DNA from: Amycolatopsis anabasis
GTDB lineage: Bacteria; Actinomycetota; Actinomycetes; Mycobacteriales; Pseudonocardiaceae
Assembly: GCF_009765355.1 (NCBI RefSeq)
Contig: NZ_VTHK01000002.1
Span: 124,001 to 188,000, forward strand
Reading direction: 5' to 3'
Length of the DNA: 64,000 nucleotides
This document shows, one piece after another, positions 17,498 through 25,883 of this stretch; within the stretch, counting starts at the first letter, position 1, and every line of letters starts with the position of its first letter. Below the pieces are notes generated by a model. That model was not told the DNA's origin, searched no databases, and saw nothing but the letters and a program-made list of their open reading frames with translations. The position numbers and the translations under genes were made by a program.

Positions 17498-18049
17498 ATG
17501 GCGAAGCTGTTCGCCCGGAAAAGAACGACGTCGAGGGACGAGGCGCTCGTCCGCTCGTTGTACTCCGAACACGGGAGGGCGCTGCTGGCCTACGCGACCC
17601 GGCTCACCGGTGACCGGGCGGCCGCGGAGGACGTCGTGCAGGAGGTCCTGGTCCGCGCGTGGCGGAACGCGGATTCCCTGGTGGCCGCGGAAGGATCCGT
17701 GCGGGCGTGGCTGTTCACGGTCACCCGCAACCTGGTGATCGACCGGGCCCGGGCGAGGGCCGCGCGCCCGGCGGAGGTCGCCGAAACCACCGCGAGCACC
17801 CCGGTCTCGTCCGACCACGCCCAGCGGGTCGTCGATTCGATGAGCGTGCTGGGCGCGCTGGAGAAGCTCTCCGAGGACCACCGCACGGTGCTGGTGGAGG
17901 TCTACTTCCGGGATCGCAGCGTCACCGAGGCCGCGCGGGCGCTCGGCATTCCGCCGGGCACCGTCAAATCCCGCGCGCATTACGCGTTGCGGGCCCTGCG
18001 GACGGCCCTGTCCGGTCGCCGCCCGGTTCCGGAAGGAGCACCGGCGTGA
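17498..18049 (+). CDS. ECF sigma factor, SigL-like
   Basis: 183 aa. Region 2 (about 20-90) has EHGRALLAYATRLTGDRAAAEDVVQEVLVRAWRN and the -10-contact helix FTVTRNLVIDRARAR. Region 4 (about 120-172) has LSEDHRTVLVEVYFRDRSVTEAARALGIPPGTVKSRAHYALRALR. ECF sigma factors direct RNA polymerase to stress-responsive promoters. The ATG at 17498 follows a leader carrying the GAACC-N16-CGTATC promoter. The stop overlaps the GTG of the anti-sigma gene, so the two are coupled. The pairing and HxxxCxxC partner resemble M. tuberculosis SigL-RslA. Confidence 0.93.
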   Translation: MAKLFARKRTTSRDEALVRSLYSEHGRALLAYATRLTGDRAAAEDVVQEVLVRAWRNADSLVAAEGSVRAWLFTVTRNLVIDRARARAARPAEVAETTASTPVSSDHAQRVVDSMSVLGALEKLSEDHRTVLVEVYFRDRSVTEAARALGIPPGTVKSRAHYALRALRTALSGRRPVPEGAPA

Positions 18050-18747
18050 ACGGGCACGGGACGCCGCTGGTGGGGGCCTACGCGCTGGGCCTGCTGGACG
18101 ACATCGAAACGCGCGAGACCGAACGGCATCTCGCCGGTTGCGCGACCTGCCGCGCCGAGCTGGCGGCCTTGGAGGAGGTGCGGGGAATGGCCGGCCGGAT
18201 TCCCGCGGAAGCCCTGCTGCACGGTCCACCGGACGACGGTGACCTGCTGCTGCGGCGGACGCTGCGCCAGGTCCGGTCCGAGTCGGCCGTCCGGCACGGC
18301 CGGCGGCGGCTGCTCGCCGGGGTGGCCGCCGCGGTCGTCGCCGCGGCAGCCCTCGGCACGGGTGTCCTCATCGGACAGTCACCCGCCGGGCCGCCGAGCG
18401 CCGCGCCACCCCCGGCGCCCGTGGCGGAACCACCGGCCGCCGGGACCCGGGTGCTTTCCGGGACCGAACCGCGCACCGGGGCGCGGCTGTCCGTCGCCGT
18501 GGTCCCCGCGGCCGGATGGGTCCGGGTGAACGCGTCGGTGACCGGGATTCCGGCCGGGGAGCGATGCCGCCTGGTGGTGGTGTCGAAGGACGGCGCCCGG
18601 GAGCCCGCCGCGGGCTGGCTGGTTTCCCCGAAGGGAGCCGCCGAGGGCATCAACCTCGACGGCGCCGCGCTCGTCGCCCCGGCGGACGTCGCCGCGGTCG
18701 AGGTCGAGAACGTCGCCGGAACCCGTTTCGTGTCCGTGAGCGGGTGA
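18046..18747 (+). CDS. membrane anti-sigma factor with zinc-finger ASD, RslA-like
   Basis: 233 aa. The N-terminal anti-sigma domain has the HLAGCATC zinc motif (H-x3-C-x2-C) near residue 28 and YALGLLDDIETRETERHL before it. One membrane helix lies at about 85-108 (LLAGVAAAVVAAAALGTGVLIG). A Pro/Ala-rich linker follows, then an extracytoplasmic anti-sigma-K-type domain (LSVAVVPAAGWVRVNASVTGIPAGERCRLVVVSKDG). It should hold the ECF sigma inactive until an oxidative or envelope signal releases zinc or triggers proteolysis. GTG start with AAGGAG eight bases upstream. The regulon is not visible. Confidence 0.92.
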   Translation: MNGHGTPLVGAYALGLLDDIETRETERHLAGCATCRAELAALEEVRGMAGRIPAEALLHGPPDDGDLLLRRTLRQVRSESAVRHGRRRLLAGVAAAVVAAAALGTGVLIGQSPAGPPSAAPPPAPVAEPPAAGTRVLSGTEPRTGARLSVAVVPAAGWVRVNASVTGIPAGERCRLVVVSKDGAREPAAGWLVSPKGAAEGINLDGAALVAPADVAAVEVENVAGTRFVSVSG

Positions 18748-18792
18748 GCGGAACGCGCAGGTGACCGGGCTACGGGTCCACCGCCTGCTCGG

Positions 18793-19794
18793 TCAGGTCG
18801 AAGGGACGATCTCCCGCAGGCGGAAGGTGCCCCGGTAGGCGCTCGGCGACACCCCGAGCGCGGCCTGCAGGTGCTGCCGCAGCGAGGCCGCGGTGCCGAA
18901 GCCCGAATCCGCCGCGACCCGGTCGACCGGCAGGTCCGTCTCCTCCAGCAACTGGCGGGCGCGTTCGACGCGTTGCCGGGTCAGCCACTGCAGCGGGGAA
19001 ACGCCGACCTCTTCCCGGAACCGCCGGGTGAAGGTGCGCACGCTCATCGCCTCCCGGGCCGCCAGCTGCCGCAGGGTGATCGGCTGGTCGAGGTGGCCGA
19101 GCGCCCACGCGCGCGCCGCGCCGGTCGAGGACGATCGCGGTTCGGGCACCGGCCGCTGGATGAACTGCGCCTGGCCGCCGTCGCGGTGCGGGGCCACCAC
19201 GGTTCCCCGGGCGACCTCGTTGGCGACCGCCGAACCGTGGTCGCACCGGATCATGTGCAGGCACAGATCGATCCCGGAGGCGACCCCGGCCGAGGTCAGC
19301 ACGTCACCGCTGTCGGTGTAGAGGACGTCCGGATCGAGTTCGACGTTGGGGAACAGTTCGCGGAAGTGGTCGGCCGAACGCCAGTGCGTGGTCGCGCGGC
19401 GGCCCTCGAGCAGCCCCGCGGCGGCCAGGACGAAGGCGCCGCTGCAGATGGAGGCGATCCGGGTGCCGGGCCGGATGCGGGCGAGGGCGTCGGCGAGCGG
19501 GGCCGGGAGCCGGGGCTCGCTCCACGGCTCGTAGTCCTCGTCGGAGGAGGGGAGCACCACGGTGTCGGCCTCGTCCAGGGCGTCCGGCCCGTGCTCGACG
19601 CGCAGGCTGAAATCGGCGTCCGTGCGGATCTCGCCGGGGTCGAGCGTGCAGGTCACCACCTCGTACAGCGGTTCGCCGGTGGCCGAGAAGGTCTGCCGGA
19701 ACAACCGGTGCACGATCCCGACCTCGATGGCCAGCAGACCGGGGCGGACGAGGACGGCGATGCGGTGCCGTCCGGGATGGCGGAACACGGTCAT
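18793..19794 (-). CDS. GlxA-type transcriptional regulator (DJ-1/PfpI + AraC HTH)
   Basis: 333 aa. Residues 10-190 form a DJ-1/PfpI-like ligand-sensing domain with ASICSGAFVLAAAGLLEGRRATTHW, including the conserved cysteine in ICSGAF. Residues 215-322 form an AraC HTH with paired helices (LRQLAAREAMSVRTFTRRFREEVGVSPLQWL and VDRVAADSGFGTAASLRQHLQAALGVSPSAYR). Divergent from the quinone reductase gene at 19903, with a 108-bp shared promoter region holding a dyad. It probably regulates that gene and itself. The inducer is unknown. Confidence 0.93.
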   Translation of the reverse strand: MTVFRHPGRHRIAVLVRPGLLAIEVGIVHRLFRQTFSATGEPLYEVVTCTLDPGEIRTDADFSLRVEHGPDALDEADTVVLPSSDEDYEPWSEPRLPAPLADALARIRPGTRIASICSGAFVLAAAGLLEGRRATTHWRSADHFRELFPNVELDPDVLYTDSGDVLTSAGVASGIDLCLHMIRCDHGSAVANEVARGTVVAPHRDGGQAQFIQRPVPEPRSSSTGAARAWALGHLDQPITLRQLAAREAMSVRTFTRRFREEVGVSPLQWLTRQRVERARQLLEETDLPVDRVAADSGFGTAASLRQHLQAALGVSPSAYRGTFRLREIVPST

Positions 19795-19823
19795 GGCCCG
19801 ATTCTTTCACATGTTGTCCATCG

Positions 19824-19843
19824 GGCCACTCGTCCGGGTGGCC
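19824..19843. promoter_or_regulatory. dyad in the GlxA regulator/quinone reductase intergenic region
   Basis: GGCCAC (19824-19829) and GTGGCC (19838-19843) form perfect 6-bp arms around 8 nt, midway between the two divergent starts. It could be the operator, although G/C-rich dyads of this size also occur by chance here. Confidence 0.3.
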
Positions 19844-19902
19844 GCGGGCTCGCATGATCGTCCAGGTACCCCGGAAGACCGAGACCGAGGAGGTGGGCAC
19901 GC

Positions 19903-20679
19903 ATGCGCGTGCTGTGGGTTTTCGCGCATCCCGAACAACGCTCGCTGAACGCGTCGCTGCGCGACGAGGGATTGCACGCGTTGCGGGAGTTCGGCCATGA
20001 GCACCGGCAGTCCGATCTGTACGCGATGGGCTGGAACCCGGTGGTGGACGCCGGTGACTTCGGGCACGATCCCGCCGAGCGGCTGATCGTCGGCGCGCGG
20101 TCCGGCCGCGCGTACGAATCGGGCGCGCTGAGCGAGGACATCCGCGGCGAACTGGAGAAACTGGCCTGGGCGGACGCGGTGGTGTTCCAGTTCCCGCTGT
20201 GGTGGGCCGGTATGCCCGCGATGCTCAAGGGCTGGTTCGACCGCGTTTTCGTCAAGGGATTCGCTTACGGCGTAACCGATCCGAACGAGCCTCGCCGGAC
20301 CTTGCGGTACGGGGACGGGAAACTCGCGGGCAAGCGGGCGATGGTCCTGCTGACGGCGGGCGCCCCCGAACCCACGCTCGGCCCGCGCGGCGTGAACGGC
20401 GAGCTGAACGAACTGCTGTTCCCCTTGCTGCACGGGACGTTGTGGTACGCCGGGATGTCCGTGCTGCCGCCGATGGCGGTGTACGCCACGGACCGGCTCA
20501 GCGCCGACGAATACGAATGCGCGGCCAAGGAACTGCGGGAACGCCTGCGCGCGCTGCCGGAGGCCGAGCCGATCCCGTTCCGCTACCAGAACCGGGGCGA
20601 CTACGACGACGATCTCGTGCTGCGCCCCGAACTCGCGCCGGGGCAGGACGGCCTGCGCGTGCACCGGCTGGCCGGGTGA
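19903..20679 (+). CDS. flavodoxin-fold NAD(P)H:quinone oxidoreductase (MdaB/KefF family)
   Basis: 258 aa. MRVLWVFAHPEQRSLNASLRDEG is the FMN/FAD phosphate-binding start of the NQO1/KefF family. VVFQFPLWWAGMPAMLKGWFDRVF is the signature substrate/flavin loop near residues 90-115, and LLTAGAPE follows. The enzymes reduce quinones, azo dyes or nitroaromatics by two electrons. The ATG at 19903 has GGAGGT eight bases upstream. Divergent from the GlxA-type regulator, which is the best candidate controller. Confidence 0.9.
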   Translation: MRVLWVFAHPEQRSLNASLRDEGLHALREFGHEHRQSDLYAMGWNPVVDAGDFGHDPAERLIVGARSGRAYESGALSEDIRGELEKLAWADAVVFQFPLWWAGMPAMLKGWFDRVFVKGFAYGVTDPNEPRRTLRYGDGKLAGKRAMVLLTAGAPEPTLGPRGVNGELNELLFPLLHGTLWYAGMSVLPPMAVYATDRLSADEYECAAKELRERLRALPEAEPIPFRYQNRGDYDDDLVLRPELAPGQDGLRVHRLAG

Positions 20680-20703
20680 ACGGCGCAACGCGGAACAAGA
20701 AAA

Positions 20704-20726
20704 CGCGGAGAACCCCGCGCTAGGCT
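20704..20726 (+). promoter_or_regulatory. hairpin followed by -10 box before the MDMPI gene
   Basis: CGCGG and CCGCG (20704-20719) form a short hairpin 25 bp after the quinone reductase stop, which may terminate that transcript. TAGGCT at 20721-20726 looks like a -10 for the gene starting at 20757. Confidence 0.35.
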
Positions 20727-20756
20727 CGTTCGACCGGGCTTGCGAAGGGGGAGACC

Positions 20757-21593
20757 GTGAACCAGCGCTGGCAGGCGACCCGTACCGCCCTCGCGGAAAC
20801 CACCGAACGGTTCGCCGAACTGGTCTCCGCCACGCCCGATCCCCGGATCAGGGCGACCCGGGACTGGACCGTCGCCGACACCGCCGCCCACGTGACGGCG
20901 ATCGCCGGGATGTACACGATCCTGGTGCGCCCCGGCGACGGTCCACTCCCGGAACCGGAGGTGATGGAATCGTTCCTCGGCACCAGCGTGGACACCGTCG
21001 CCGGGTTCAACGTCGTGACGATGAACCATTTCACCGAGCGGGACCTGGCGGCGCTGACCGAACGCCTGCGCGCGGACGTGGCCGAGGTCCTGCGCGTCAC
21101 CGCCGATCTCGATCCGGACGAACCGCTGCGCTGGCTCGGCGATTCCCGGGTGCCGCGGTGCGGCATGCTCGCCCACCTGCTGAACGAACTGCAGATCCAC
21201 GGCCGCGACATCGCCCGCGGCCGCAAGGTGCCCTGGACCATCCCTTCCGCCGAAGCCGCCCTGTTCTTCGACGAGTTCACCGTCGGCCTGCTGAGCCACC
21301 AGGTCGGCAACCTCCTGGTCCCCGATCCGCGCGCCCTGCCCCGGCGCATCGCGGTCGAATTCCGCTCGCCGCACACCCGGCCGGTGGTCATCGTGCTCCA
21401 GCGGGACAAGGTCTGGGTGGAGGAACCGGGCGGCGAGGTCGACGTCCGCCTGCGCTTCGACCCGGCCGCCCTGAACCTGATGCTCTTCCACCGCATCACC
21501 CGGGCGCGCGCGGTGCTCACCGGCAAACTGTTCGTCCACGGGCCCCGCCCCTGGCTGATCTTCCCGTTCCTCCGCACGGTCCGGATGCCGTGA
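20757..21593 (+). CDS. DinB/MDMPI-like mycothiol-dependent isomerase-type protein
   Basis: 278 aa. The N-terminal four-helix DinB-type bundle has a metal-site His in DWTVADTAAHVTAIAGMY and a further pair in LAHLLNELQIHGRDIA, the arrangement seen in mycothiol-dependent maleylpyruvate isomerase and relatives. A C-terminal SCP2-like domain (VVIVLQRDKVWVEEPGGEVDVRLRFDPAALNLMLFHRITRARAVLTGKL) fits the same family. Such proteins catalyse mycothiol-dependent isomerisation, thiol transfer or detoxification; the substrate is unknown. GTG start, with GGGGGAG five bases before. Confidence 0.82.
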   Translation: MNQRWQATRTALAETTERFAELVSATPDPRIRATRDWTVADTAAHVTAIAGMYTILVRPGDGPLPEPEVMESFLGTSVDTVAGFNVVTMNHFTERDLAALTERLRADVAEVLRVTADLDPDEPLRWLGDSRVPRCGMLAHLLNELQIHGRDIARGRKVPWTIPSAEAALFFDEFTVGLLSHQVGNLLVPDPRALPRRIAVEFRSPHTRPVVIVLQRDKVWVEEPGGEVDVRLRFDPAALNLMLFHRITRARAVLTGKLFVHGPRPWLIFPFLRTVRMP

Positions 21594-21594
21594 G

Positions 21595-21640
21595 GTCGTG
21601 AGTGGTGGGGCCGGTTCCAACCGGTCTGAACACTCACGAC
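21595..21640. repeat. 46-nt nested hairpin repeat, copy 1
   Basis: Outer 10-bp arms GTCGTGAGTG/CACTCACGAC and inner 6-bp arms CCGGTT/AACCGG with a 2-nt loop. It lies between convergent genes and overlaps the last bases of the GT-C gene. Probably a bidirectional terminator; same length and plan as 32642-32687 and 52291-52336. Confidence 0.75.
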
Positions 21641-23373
21641 ACCCGGCTGATCGCGGTCTGGCCCGGGCGCAGGGTCGCCCCGCAGGACCGCAGCGGGAAT
21701 TCGGCCAGTTTCCGGTCGATCTCCGGCACGGCGATGTTCGCGTAGTCGCGCAACGCCCGCAGCTGCTCCGGAGTGGCCACCGCGTCCTTGCGCACCCAGT
21801 CCCCGGCCGGGAAACCCTGTTCCGAGTAGCCGTGAACCGGGTAGTAGTCGCGGTCGATCCGCGGGTCCGAGGAGATCCGGTTGCCCGGGCCCCACGGGCC
21901 GCGGGAGTTGATGAACACGGGTTTGACGTCGTCGAAGACGTAGTCGCGCAGCCCGGCGAGATCGTCGTGCTTGATGAAGTCGGCGATCTTCGGTTCGGCG
22001 AGCCCGGCCATGTCGACGATGTCCAGGCGGCTGGTCAGCGCGGTGCCGCCGAGATCGGGCGTCAGCAAGGAAACCCGCCCCGCACCGAGGAGGTCGGCGT
22101 AGGTGTTGAACACGCTCCCGTACCGGTCGGCGACCCAGCACATCGGCAGGGTCGGTTCGCGGCGGAACCCGTCGGCGGCCGCGTCGAACACCACGCCGGA
22201 CGGGACCACCGCGGCGATCAGCGCGGCGGGCACCAGGATCCGGGCCCGCAACCGGGTGTGCCGCAGCACCTCGGCCGTCGCGAGGGTGCCGATCAGCGTG
22301 GCCAGCGCCCAGACCGGGGTGGCGAACCGGAACTGCGCCATCCAGTCGGGCATCATCACCGAATACGCGACCAGGCCGAGCCCGAGCGGGACGAGCAGGG
22401 CGACCAGGCCGCGCCACCACGAAGACCTCGACAGTGCCATGCCGACGATCACCACGAGCACCAGCACCGCGAGCGCGCCCGCGTACTGCACCAGCTGACC
22501 GGTGCGGGCCAGGTCCTCGACCTTCGGCATGGCCTGCGCCTTGGCCACCGACGGATTCGACAGCAGGCGCCCGAATTCCAGGTACCGCCAGGCGAGGTAG
22601 CCGCCGAACGGCACCGCGAACGCGATCCCGGACAGCAGCGCGTGCCGGACGCTCGGCGGCAGCGTCGCCCGGCGCAGGTGGATCAGCAGCACGACCGGGT
22701 ACGCGGCCGCGTAGATCGCGCCGTCGGGCCGGGTCAGCGCGGCGAACGCGGCCAGCGCACCGGCGAGCAGGGCCACGCGGCCGGTGAGCAGCCGGTTGTC
22801 CAGCGCGGCGCGGAAAAGCAACACGGCCAGCGTCACCACGGCCAGGGCGAAAAGGGCATTCTCCAGACCGGAGAAGCACCAGATGACGAAGGACGGAATC
22901 GACGCGAGTACCAGCCCGGTCACCAGCGTCACCAGCCACGGGCGCCGGGTGACGCGGGCCGCCGCGAGGTGGCAGGCGGTCAGCAGCCCGCCGCAGCACA
23001 GCAGCGCCAGCGCCTTGGGGAACAGCACGTAGTCCGGAATTCCGAACAAGGCTCCGCGGTCGAACAGGCCGAGCAGCCGTCCCGCGGCGAGCAAGGCGGT
23101 CCAGGTGGGATTGGAGAAACCTTCGACCGGTGGTTCACCCGCCGCGACGACCGGGCCGAGCCCCTCGGCGAAACTACGCGCGTAGGCGAACGTGATGGCG
23201 GCGTCGTCCACGATCCAGTTTCCGTACCGGGACGCCTGCCAGCCGATCGCGACCATTCCGGCGAGCACGGCGAAGGCGGGCAGGAACCGGCGGGGAACGG
23301 GCCGCCGCCGGATCGCGGTTTGCCGCGGTATTTCCGGTGCGACGGCGGGCTTCGCCAGCGTTTCGGTTGTCAT
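21634..23373 (-). CDS. GT-C membrane glycosyltransferase, AftB-like
   Basis: 579 aa with about 10-11 hydrophobic helices and a soluble C-terminal domain (about 430-579). The first loop holds NWIVDDAAITFAYARSFAEGLGPVV, with the paired Asp expected of GT-C polyprenyl-phosphate-sugar transferases, followed by VEGFSNPTWTALLA, as in arabinofuranosyltransferase AftB (DDAFITFRY...EGYTNPLW). The likely role is terminal arabinosylation of arabinogalactan or lipoglycan from decaprenyl-phosphoryl-arabinose; this is inferred from motif similarity. The stop codon sits inside the 46-nt hairpin repeat. It has its own promoter and is not coupled to the TetR gene upstream. Confidence 0.75.
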   Translation of the reverse strand: MTTETLAKPAVAPEIPRQTAIRRRPVPRRFLPAFAVLAGMVAIGWQASRYGNWIVDDAAITFAYARSFAEGLGPVVAAGEPPVEGFSNPTWTALLAAGRLLGLFDRGALFGIPDYVLFPKALALLCCGGLLTACHLAAARVTRRPWLVTLVTGLVLASIPSFVIWCFSGLENALFALAVVTLAVLLFRAALDNRLLTGRVALLAGALAAFAALTRPDGAIYAAAYPVVLLIHLRRATLPPSVRHALLSGIAFAVPFGGYLAWRYLEFGRLLSNPSVAKAQAMPKVEDLARTGQLVQYAGALAVLVLVVIVGMALSRSSWWRGLVALLVPLGLGLVAYSVMMPDWMAQFRFATPVWALATLIGTLATAEVLRHTRLRARILVPAALIAAVVPSGVVFDAAADGFRREPTLPMCWVADRYGSVFNTYADLLGAGRVSLLTPDLGGTALTSRLDIVDMAGLAEPKIADFIKHDDLAGLRDYVFDDVKPVFINSRGPWGPGNRISSDPRIDRDYYPVHGYSEQGFPAGDWVRKDAVATPEQLRALRDYANIAVPEIDRKLAEFPLRSCGATLRPGQTAISRVS

Positions 23374-23455
23374 GGCGAAGGGAAGTTATCCGGGAATTGT
23401 GTCGGCGCTGTGACGGGTGATCGGCGTTCTGCGAAAAACGTCCCCGGAAATGTAA

Positions 23456-23474
23456 CGGCCGATTTATTCGGCCG
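23456..23474 (-). terminator. hairpin after the TetR gene
   Basis: CGGCCGA (23456-23462) and TCGGCCG (23468-23474) form a perfect 7-bp stem with a TTTAT loop, 13 bp beyond the TetR stop and before the GT-C promoter region. Confidence 0.55.
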
Positions 23475-23487
23475 GTCCGGCGTGCGT

Positions 23488-24060
23488 TCAGCGAGGACGC
23501 AGGCCGTCCAGTGCGAGGTCGAGCAACCGCCGCCAGTCCCCGCTGCCGGTGCGGATGGCCGCGGACAGGCAGCCGGTGAGCAGGTAGACGTCCGCGACCG
23601 TGCAGTCCGGCCGGAGCGCACCGGCCGCCCGCGCCCGGTCGACGATCTCCCCGACGACGCCCTCGAGCCGTTCCCGCGTCTCGCCGCGCGGTTCGCTGCC
23701 GGTCGAACCGCGGGCGGCCTCGATCGACGCGGACAGGCCCCGGTCGTGGTCGAGCACCTCGCCCACATGCCGCAGATACCGGGGCAGCGCGCGGGCGGGA
23801 TCGGGATCGGTGAGGCACTCGGCGCGCGCGAACTCCAGGATCTCCGCGAACCGGTGCTCGGCGGCGGCTTCGACCAGATCGCTGCGGGTGGGGAAGTGCC
23901 GGTAGACCGTGCCGACCCCGACCCCGGCCGCGCGGGCGACCTCGGGCAGTTGCACCGCGTCGCCGCGTTCGGTGAACAACGCGCGCGCGGCCTCCAGCAC
24001 GCGGGCGCGGTTGCGTTCGGCGTCGGCCCGGGGTTTGCGTCCCGGCGGTGTCCTTGACAA
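23488..24060 (-). CDS. TetR/AcrR family regulator, TTG start
   Basis: 190 aa. The HTH (about 20-65) reads RARVLEAARALFTERGDAVQLPEVARAAGVGVGTVYRHFPTRSDLVEA; the C-terminal ligand domain ends LLTGCLSAAIRTGSGDWRRLLDLALDGLRPR. No upstream ATG or GTG is in frame, and TTG at 24060 has AGGAG nine bases before, so a TTG start is chosen. The start codon overlaps a TTGACA -35 box of the divergent gene. The 27-bp dyad at 24087-24113 is the probable operator for both genes. The ligand is unknown. Confidence 0.92.
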   Translation of the reverse strand: MSRTPPGRKPRADAERNRARVLEAARALFTERGDAVQLPEVARAAGVGVGTVYRHFPTRSDLVEAAAEHRFAEILEFARAECLTDPDPARALPRYLRHVGEVLDHDRGLSASIEAARGSTGSEPRGETRERLEGVVGEIVDRARAAGALRPDCTVADVYLLTGCLSAAIRTGSGDWRRLLDLALDGLRPR

Positions 24061-24086
24061 CGGCTGCGCTCCTCTGCGTATGCTCG

Positions 24087-24113
24087 ATCCGGAATCGGAA
24101 TCCGTTTCCGGAT
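24087..24113. promoter_or_regulatory. 27-bp near-perfect TetR operator between divergent genes
   Basis: From ATCCGGAA to TTCCGGAT the 27 bases are palindromic except for one pair and the centre. It follows directly after a TATGCT -10 (24079-24084), which lies 19 bp from a TTGACA -35 (24054-24059). A repressor here would block the rightward gene, and probably its own gene too. Confidence 0.7.
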
Positions 24114-24139
24114 TATCTCATCTGGGAGGAGAAACGTCC

Positions 24140-24586
24140 ATGGCGAAGGCAAAGGCAAAGGCAAAGGCGAACTCGAGACAAGTGGGAGCGGGGCGGATCC
24201 TGTTGAGCCTCACGTCGCTCAACTCGGCGGTCGGCTCGTTCCTGGTGGACTGGAACGAGACCCACGTGCACAACCCGAACTGGCCACCGCACGCGAAGTT
24301 CCACAACGCGCAGTCGATGAGCATGGGCGTCGCGCTCGGCGCGTGCGGGTTGCGTTCCCTGTGGGGGCGCGGCTATTCGGAGACCCGCCTGCGCGCGGCG
24401 ACCGGGTTCGCCTCGATCTACTGGATCGCCCAGCTCGCGGCGATCCGGTTTCCCGGTACGGCCCTGCTCGATCCGCCGACCGACAAGAAGGGGCCGCAGC
24501 TCAAGATCGCGAGTGCGATCCTCGGTCTCAACGCGCTCGGCTACGCCCTCGAGCGCCGCCGCCTCCGGACGGCCGCGACCGCTTAG
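24140..24586 (+). CDS. small membrane protein (DUF6640-like), TetR-controlled
   Basis: 148 aa. After a Lys/Ala stretch (AKAKAKAKA) encoded by tandem AAGGCA-type hexamers come about four hydrophobic segments. Conserved-looking motifs are FLVDWNETHVHNPNWPPHAKFHNAQS and GVALGACGLRSLW, which resemble DUF6640-type membrane proteins; the assignment is from memory of the pattern. GGGAGGAG lies eight bases before the ATG at 24140. Divergent from, and probably repressed by, the adjacent TetR protein. Role unknown; a small-molecule response is inferred. Confidence 0.7.
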   Translation: MAKAKAKAKANSRQVGAGRILLSLTSLNSAVGSFLVDWNETHVHNPNWPPHAKFHNAQSMSMGVALGACGLRSLWGRGYSETRLRAATGFASIYWIAQLAAIRFPGTALLDPPTDKKGPQLKIASAILGLNALGYALERRRLRTAATA

Positions 24587-24605
24587 TCGAAGTACGCTCG
24601 GCCTG

Positions 24606-24671
24606 CCGAAATGGGGAACTCGGTGTTCCGGAACGGGGGACTCGCCGGTCCGGAACGGGGGACTCGCGCTC
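24606..24671 (-). repeat. three 22-bp repeat units in a convergent gap
   Basis: Units at 24606-24627, 24628-24649 and 24650-24671 share CCGGAACGGGGGACTCG-type sequence, the reverse complement of the pair at 9648-9691. They fill most of the 88-bp gap between the 3' ends of the small membrane protein and SGNH genes. Confidence 0.7.
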
Positions 24672-24674
24672 CAC

Positions 24675-25853
24675 TCAGGTGCCGCCGGCGAACGGGCCGC
24701 CGTCGCCGAAGGCGAGTTCCGCGAAGCGTTCCCCGATGCGGCGGTGCGCGGCGGTGTCCGGGTGGAGCGCGTCGGGCAGTGGCAGTTCGGCGAAGTCCGG
24801 TTCCCCGTAGAGCAATCGGCCGTCGAGGTAGTGCAGGTTCGGGTCGTCGGCCGCCCGCTGCGCGGTGATGCGGGCGAGTTCGTCGCGGATGACGTTGAGC
24901 GTCAGCCGCCCGTTCGCGCGGTCCGCCGGATCGCCGGTGGCCCGGAACCGCACGGTCCCGCCGTCGAAATCCATGGCGCCCGGGCCGGGGGTGTCCTCGT
25001 GGATGGGGCACAGGAGCGGGGAGACGACCAGCAGCGGTGTGCTGGGGTGCCCCTCGCGGATGGTGTCGAGGAAACCGTGGACGGCCGGGGAGAACCCGCG
25101 CAGGCGCATCAGATCGGCGTTGACCAGATTGATGCCGAGCTTGAGGCTGATCAGGTCCGCGGCGGTGTCCCGGATGGTGCGCGCGGTGAACGGATCGAGC
25201 AGCGCGTTGCCGCGCAGGCCCAGGTTGACCAGTTCCACGCCGCTCCGGGCGGAAGCCACGGCCGGCCAGGTCGCGGTCGGGCGGTCGGCGTTGGAGCCGT
25301 GGCTGATCGAACTGCCGTGGTGCAGCCACACCCGGCGGCCGCGGTCCGGCAAGGCCTCGACCGGGGCGTCGGTGCGCAGGGCGATCAGCTCGGCGATTTC
25401 CGTGTGCGGCAGCCAGATCTCGACGTCCTTCACCGCCGCGGGCAACTCGGGGAACCGGGCGGTGCCGGGTTGGCCGGGCTGGGTGACCGCGGACTGGGTG
25501 GCCAGGTCGATGGTGTGGACGGTGCCGCCGGGCACGCTGGCCGTACCCGCCGGGTGGCCGTCGACGAGCAGTTCGTACACGCCGTCCGGCGGGGCCGGCA
25601 GGCCCCGGTAGGCGGTCCTGGTGGGCAGCACGTCCAGTTCGACGGCGGTGGCCCGGGTGCGGAAAGCCAGCCGCACGCCGGAGGGCTGGGCCTCGACCGC
25701 GGTCAGGTACTCATCGCGGAACTGCTTCCGGGCCCAGGCGGGGAGCCGGTGCGGCAGCACGCCGTGCGCGGTGCGCTCCAGGTCGAGGGCGCCGCGCAGC
25801 AGGGGTTCGATGGGGGTGGTGAGCCAGGTCTTCGCCCCGGTGACTGGTCGCAT
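24675..25853 (-). CDS. SGNH/GDSL hydrolase, SsfX3-like
   Basis: 392 aa. An N-terminal beta-rich domain (about 50-165; SGVRLAFRTRATAVELDVLPTR) precedes the SGNH core. There GSSISHG holds the nucleophile Ser (block I), VELVNLGLRGNALLDPF the Gly/Asn (blocks II-III), LKLGINLVN the oxyanion Asn, and PLPDALHPD the Asp/His pair. The two-domain plan matches SsfX3-like esterases/acyltransferases. No signal peptide is seen, so it is probably cytoplasmic; the substrate is unknown. It starts at ATG 25853, downstream of an AT-rich promoter with short dyads. Confidence 0.85.
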   Translation of the reverse strand: MRPVTGAKTWLTTPIEPLLRGALDLERTAHGVLPHRLPAWARKQFRDEYLTAVEAQPSGVRLAFRTRATAVELDVLPTRTAYRGLPAPPDGVYELLVDGHPAGTASVPGGTVHTIDLATQSAVTQPGQPGTARFPELPAAVKDVEIWLPHTEIAELIALRTDAPVEALPDRGRRVWLHHGSSISHGSNADRPTATWPAVASARSGVELVNLGLRGNALLDPFTARTIRDTAADLISLKLGINLVNADLMRLRGFSPAVHGFLDTIREGHPSTPLLVVSPLLCPIHEDTPGPGAMDFDGGTVRFRATGDPADRANGRLTLNVIRDELARITAQRAADDPNLHYLDGRLLYGEPDFAELPLPDALHPDTAAHRRIGERFAELAFGDGGPFAGGT

Positions 25854-25883
25854 GGACGCGAAGCTAACCGAACCTAGGATGAT

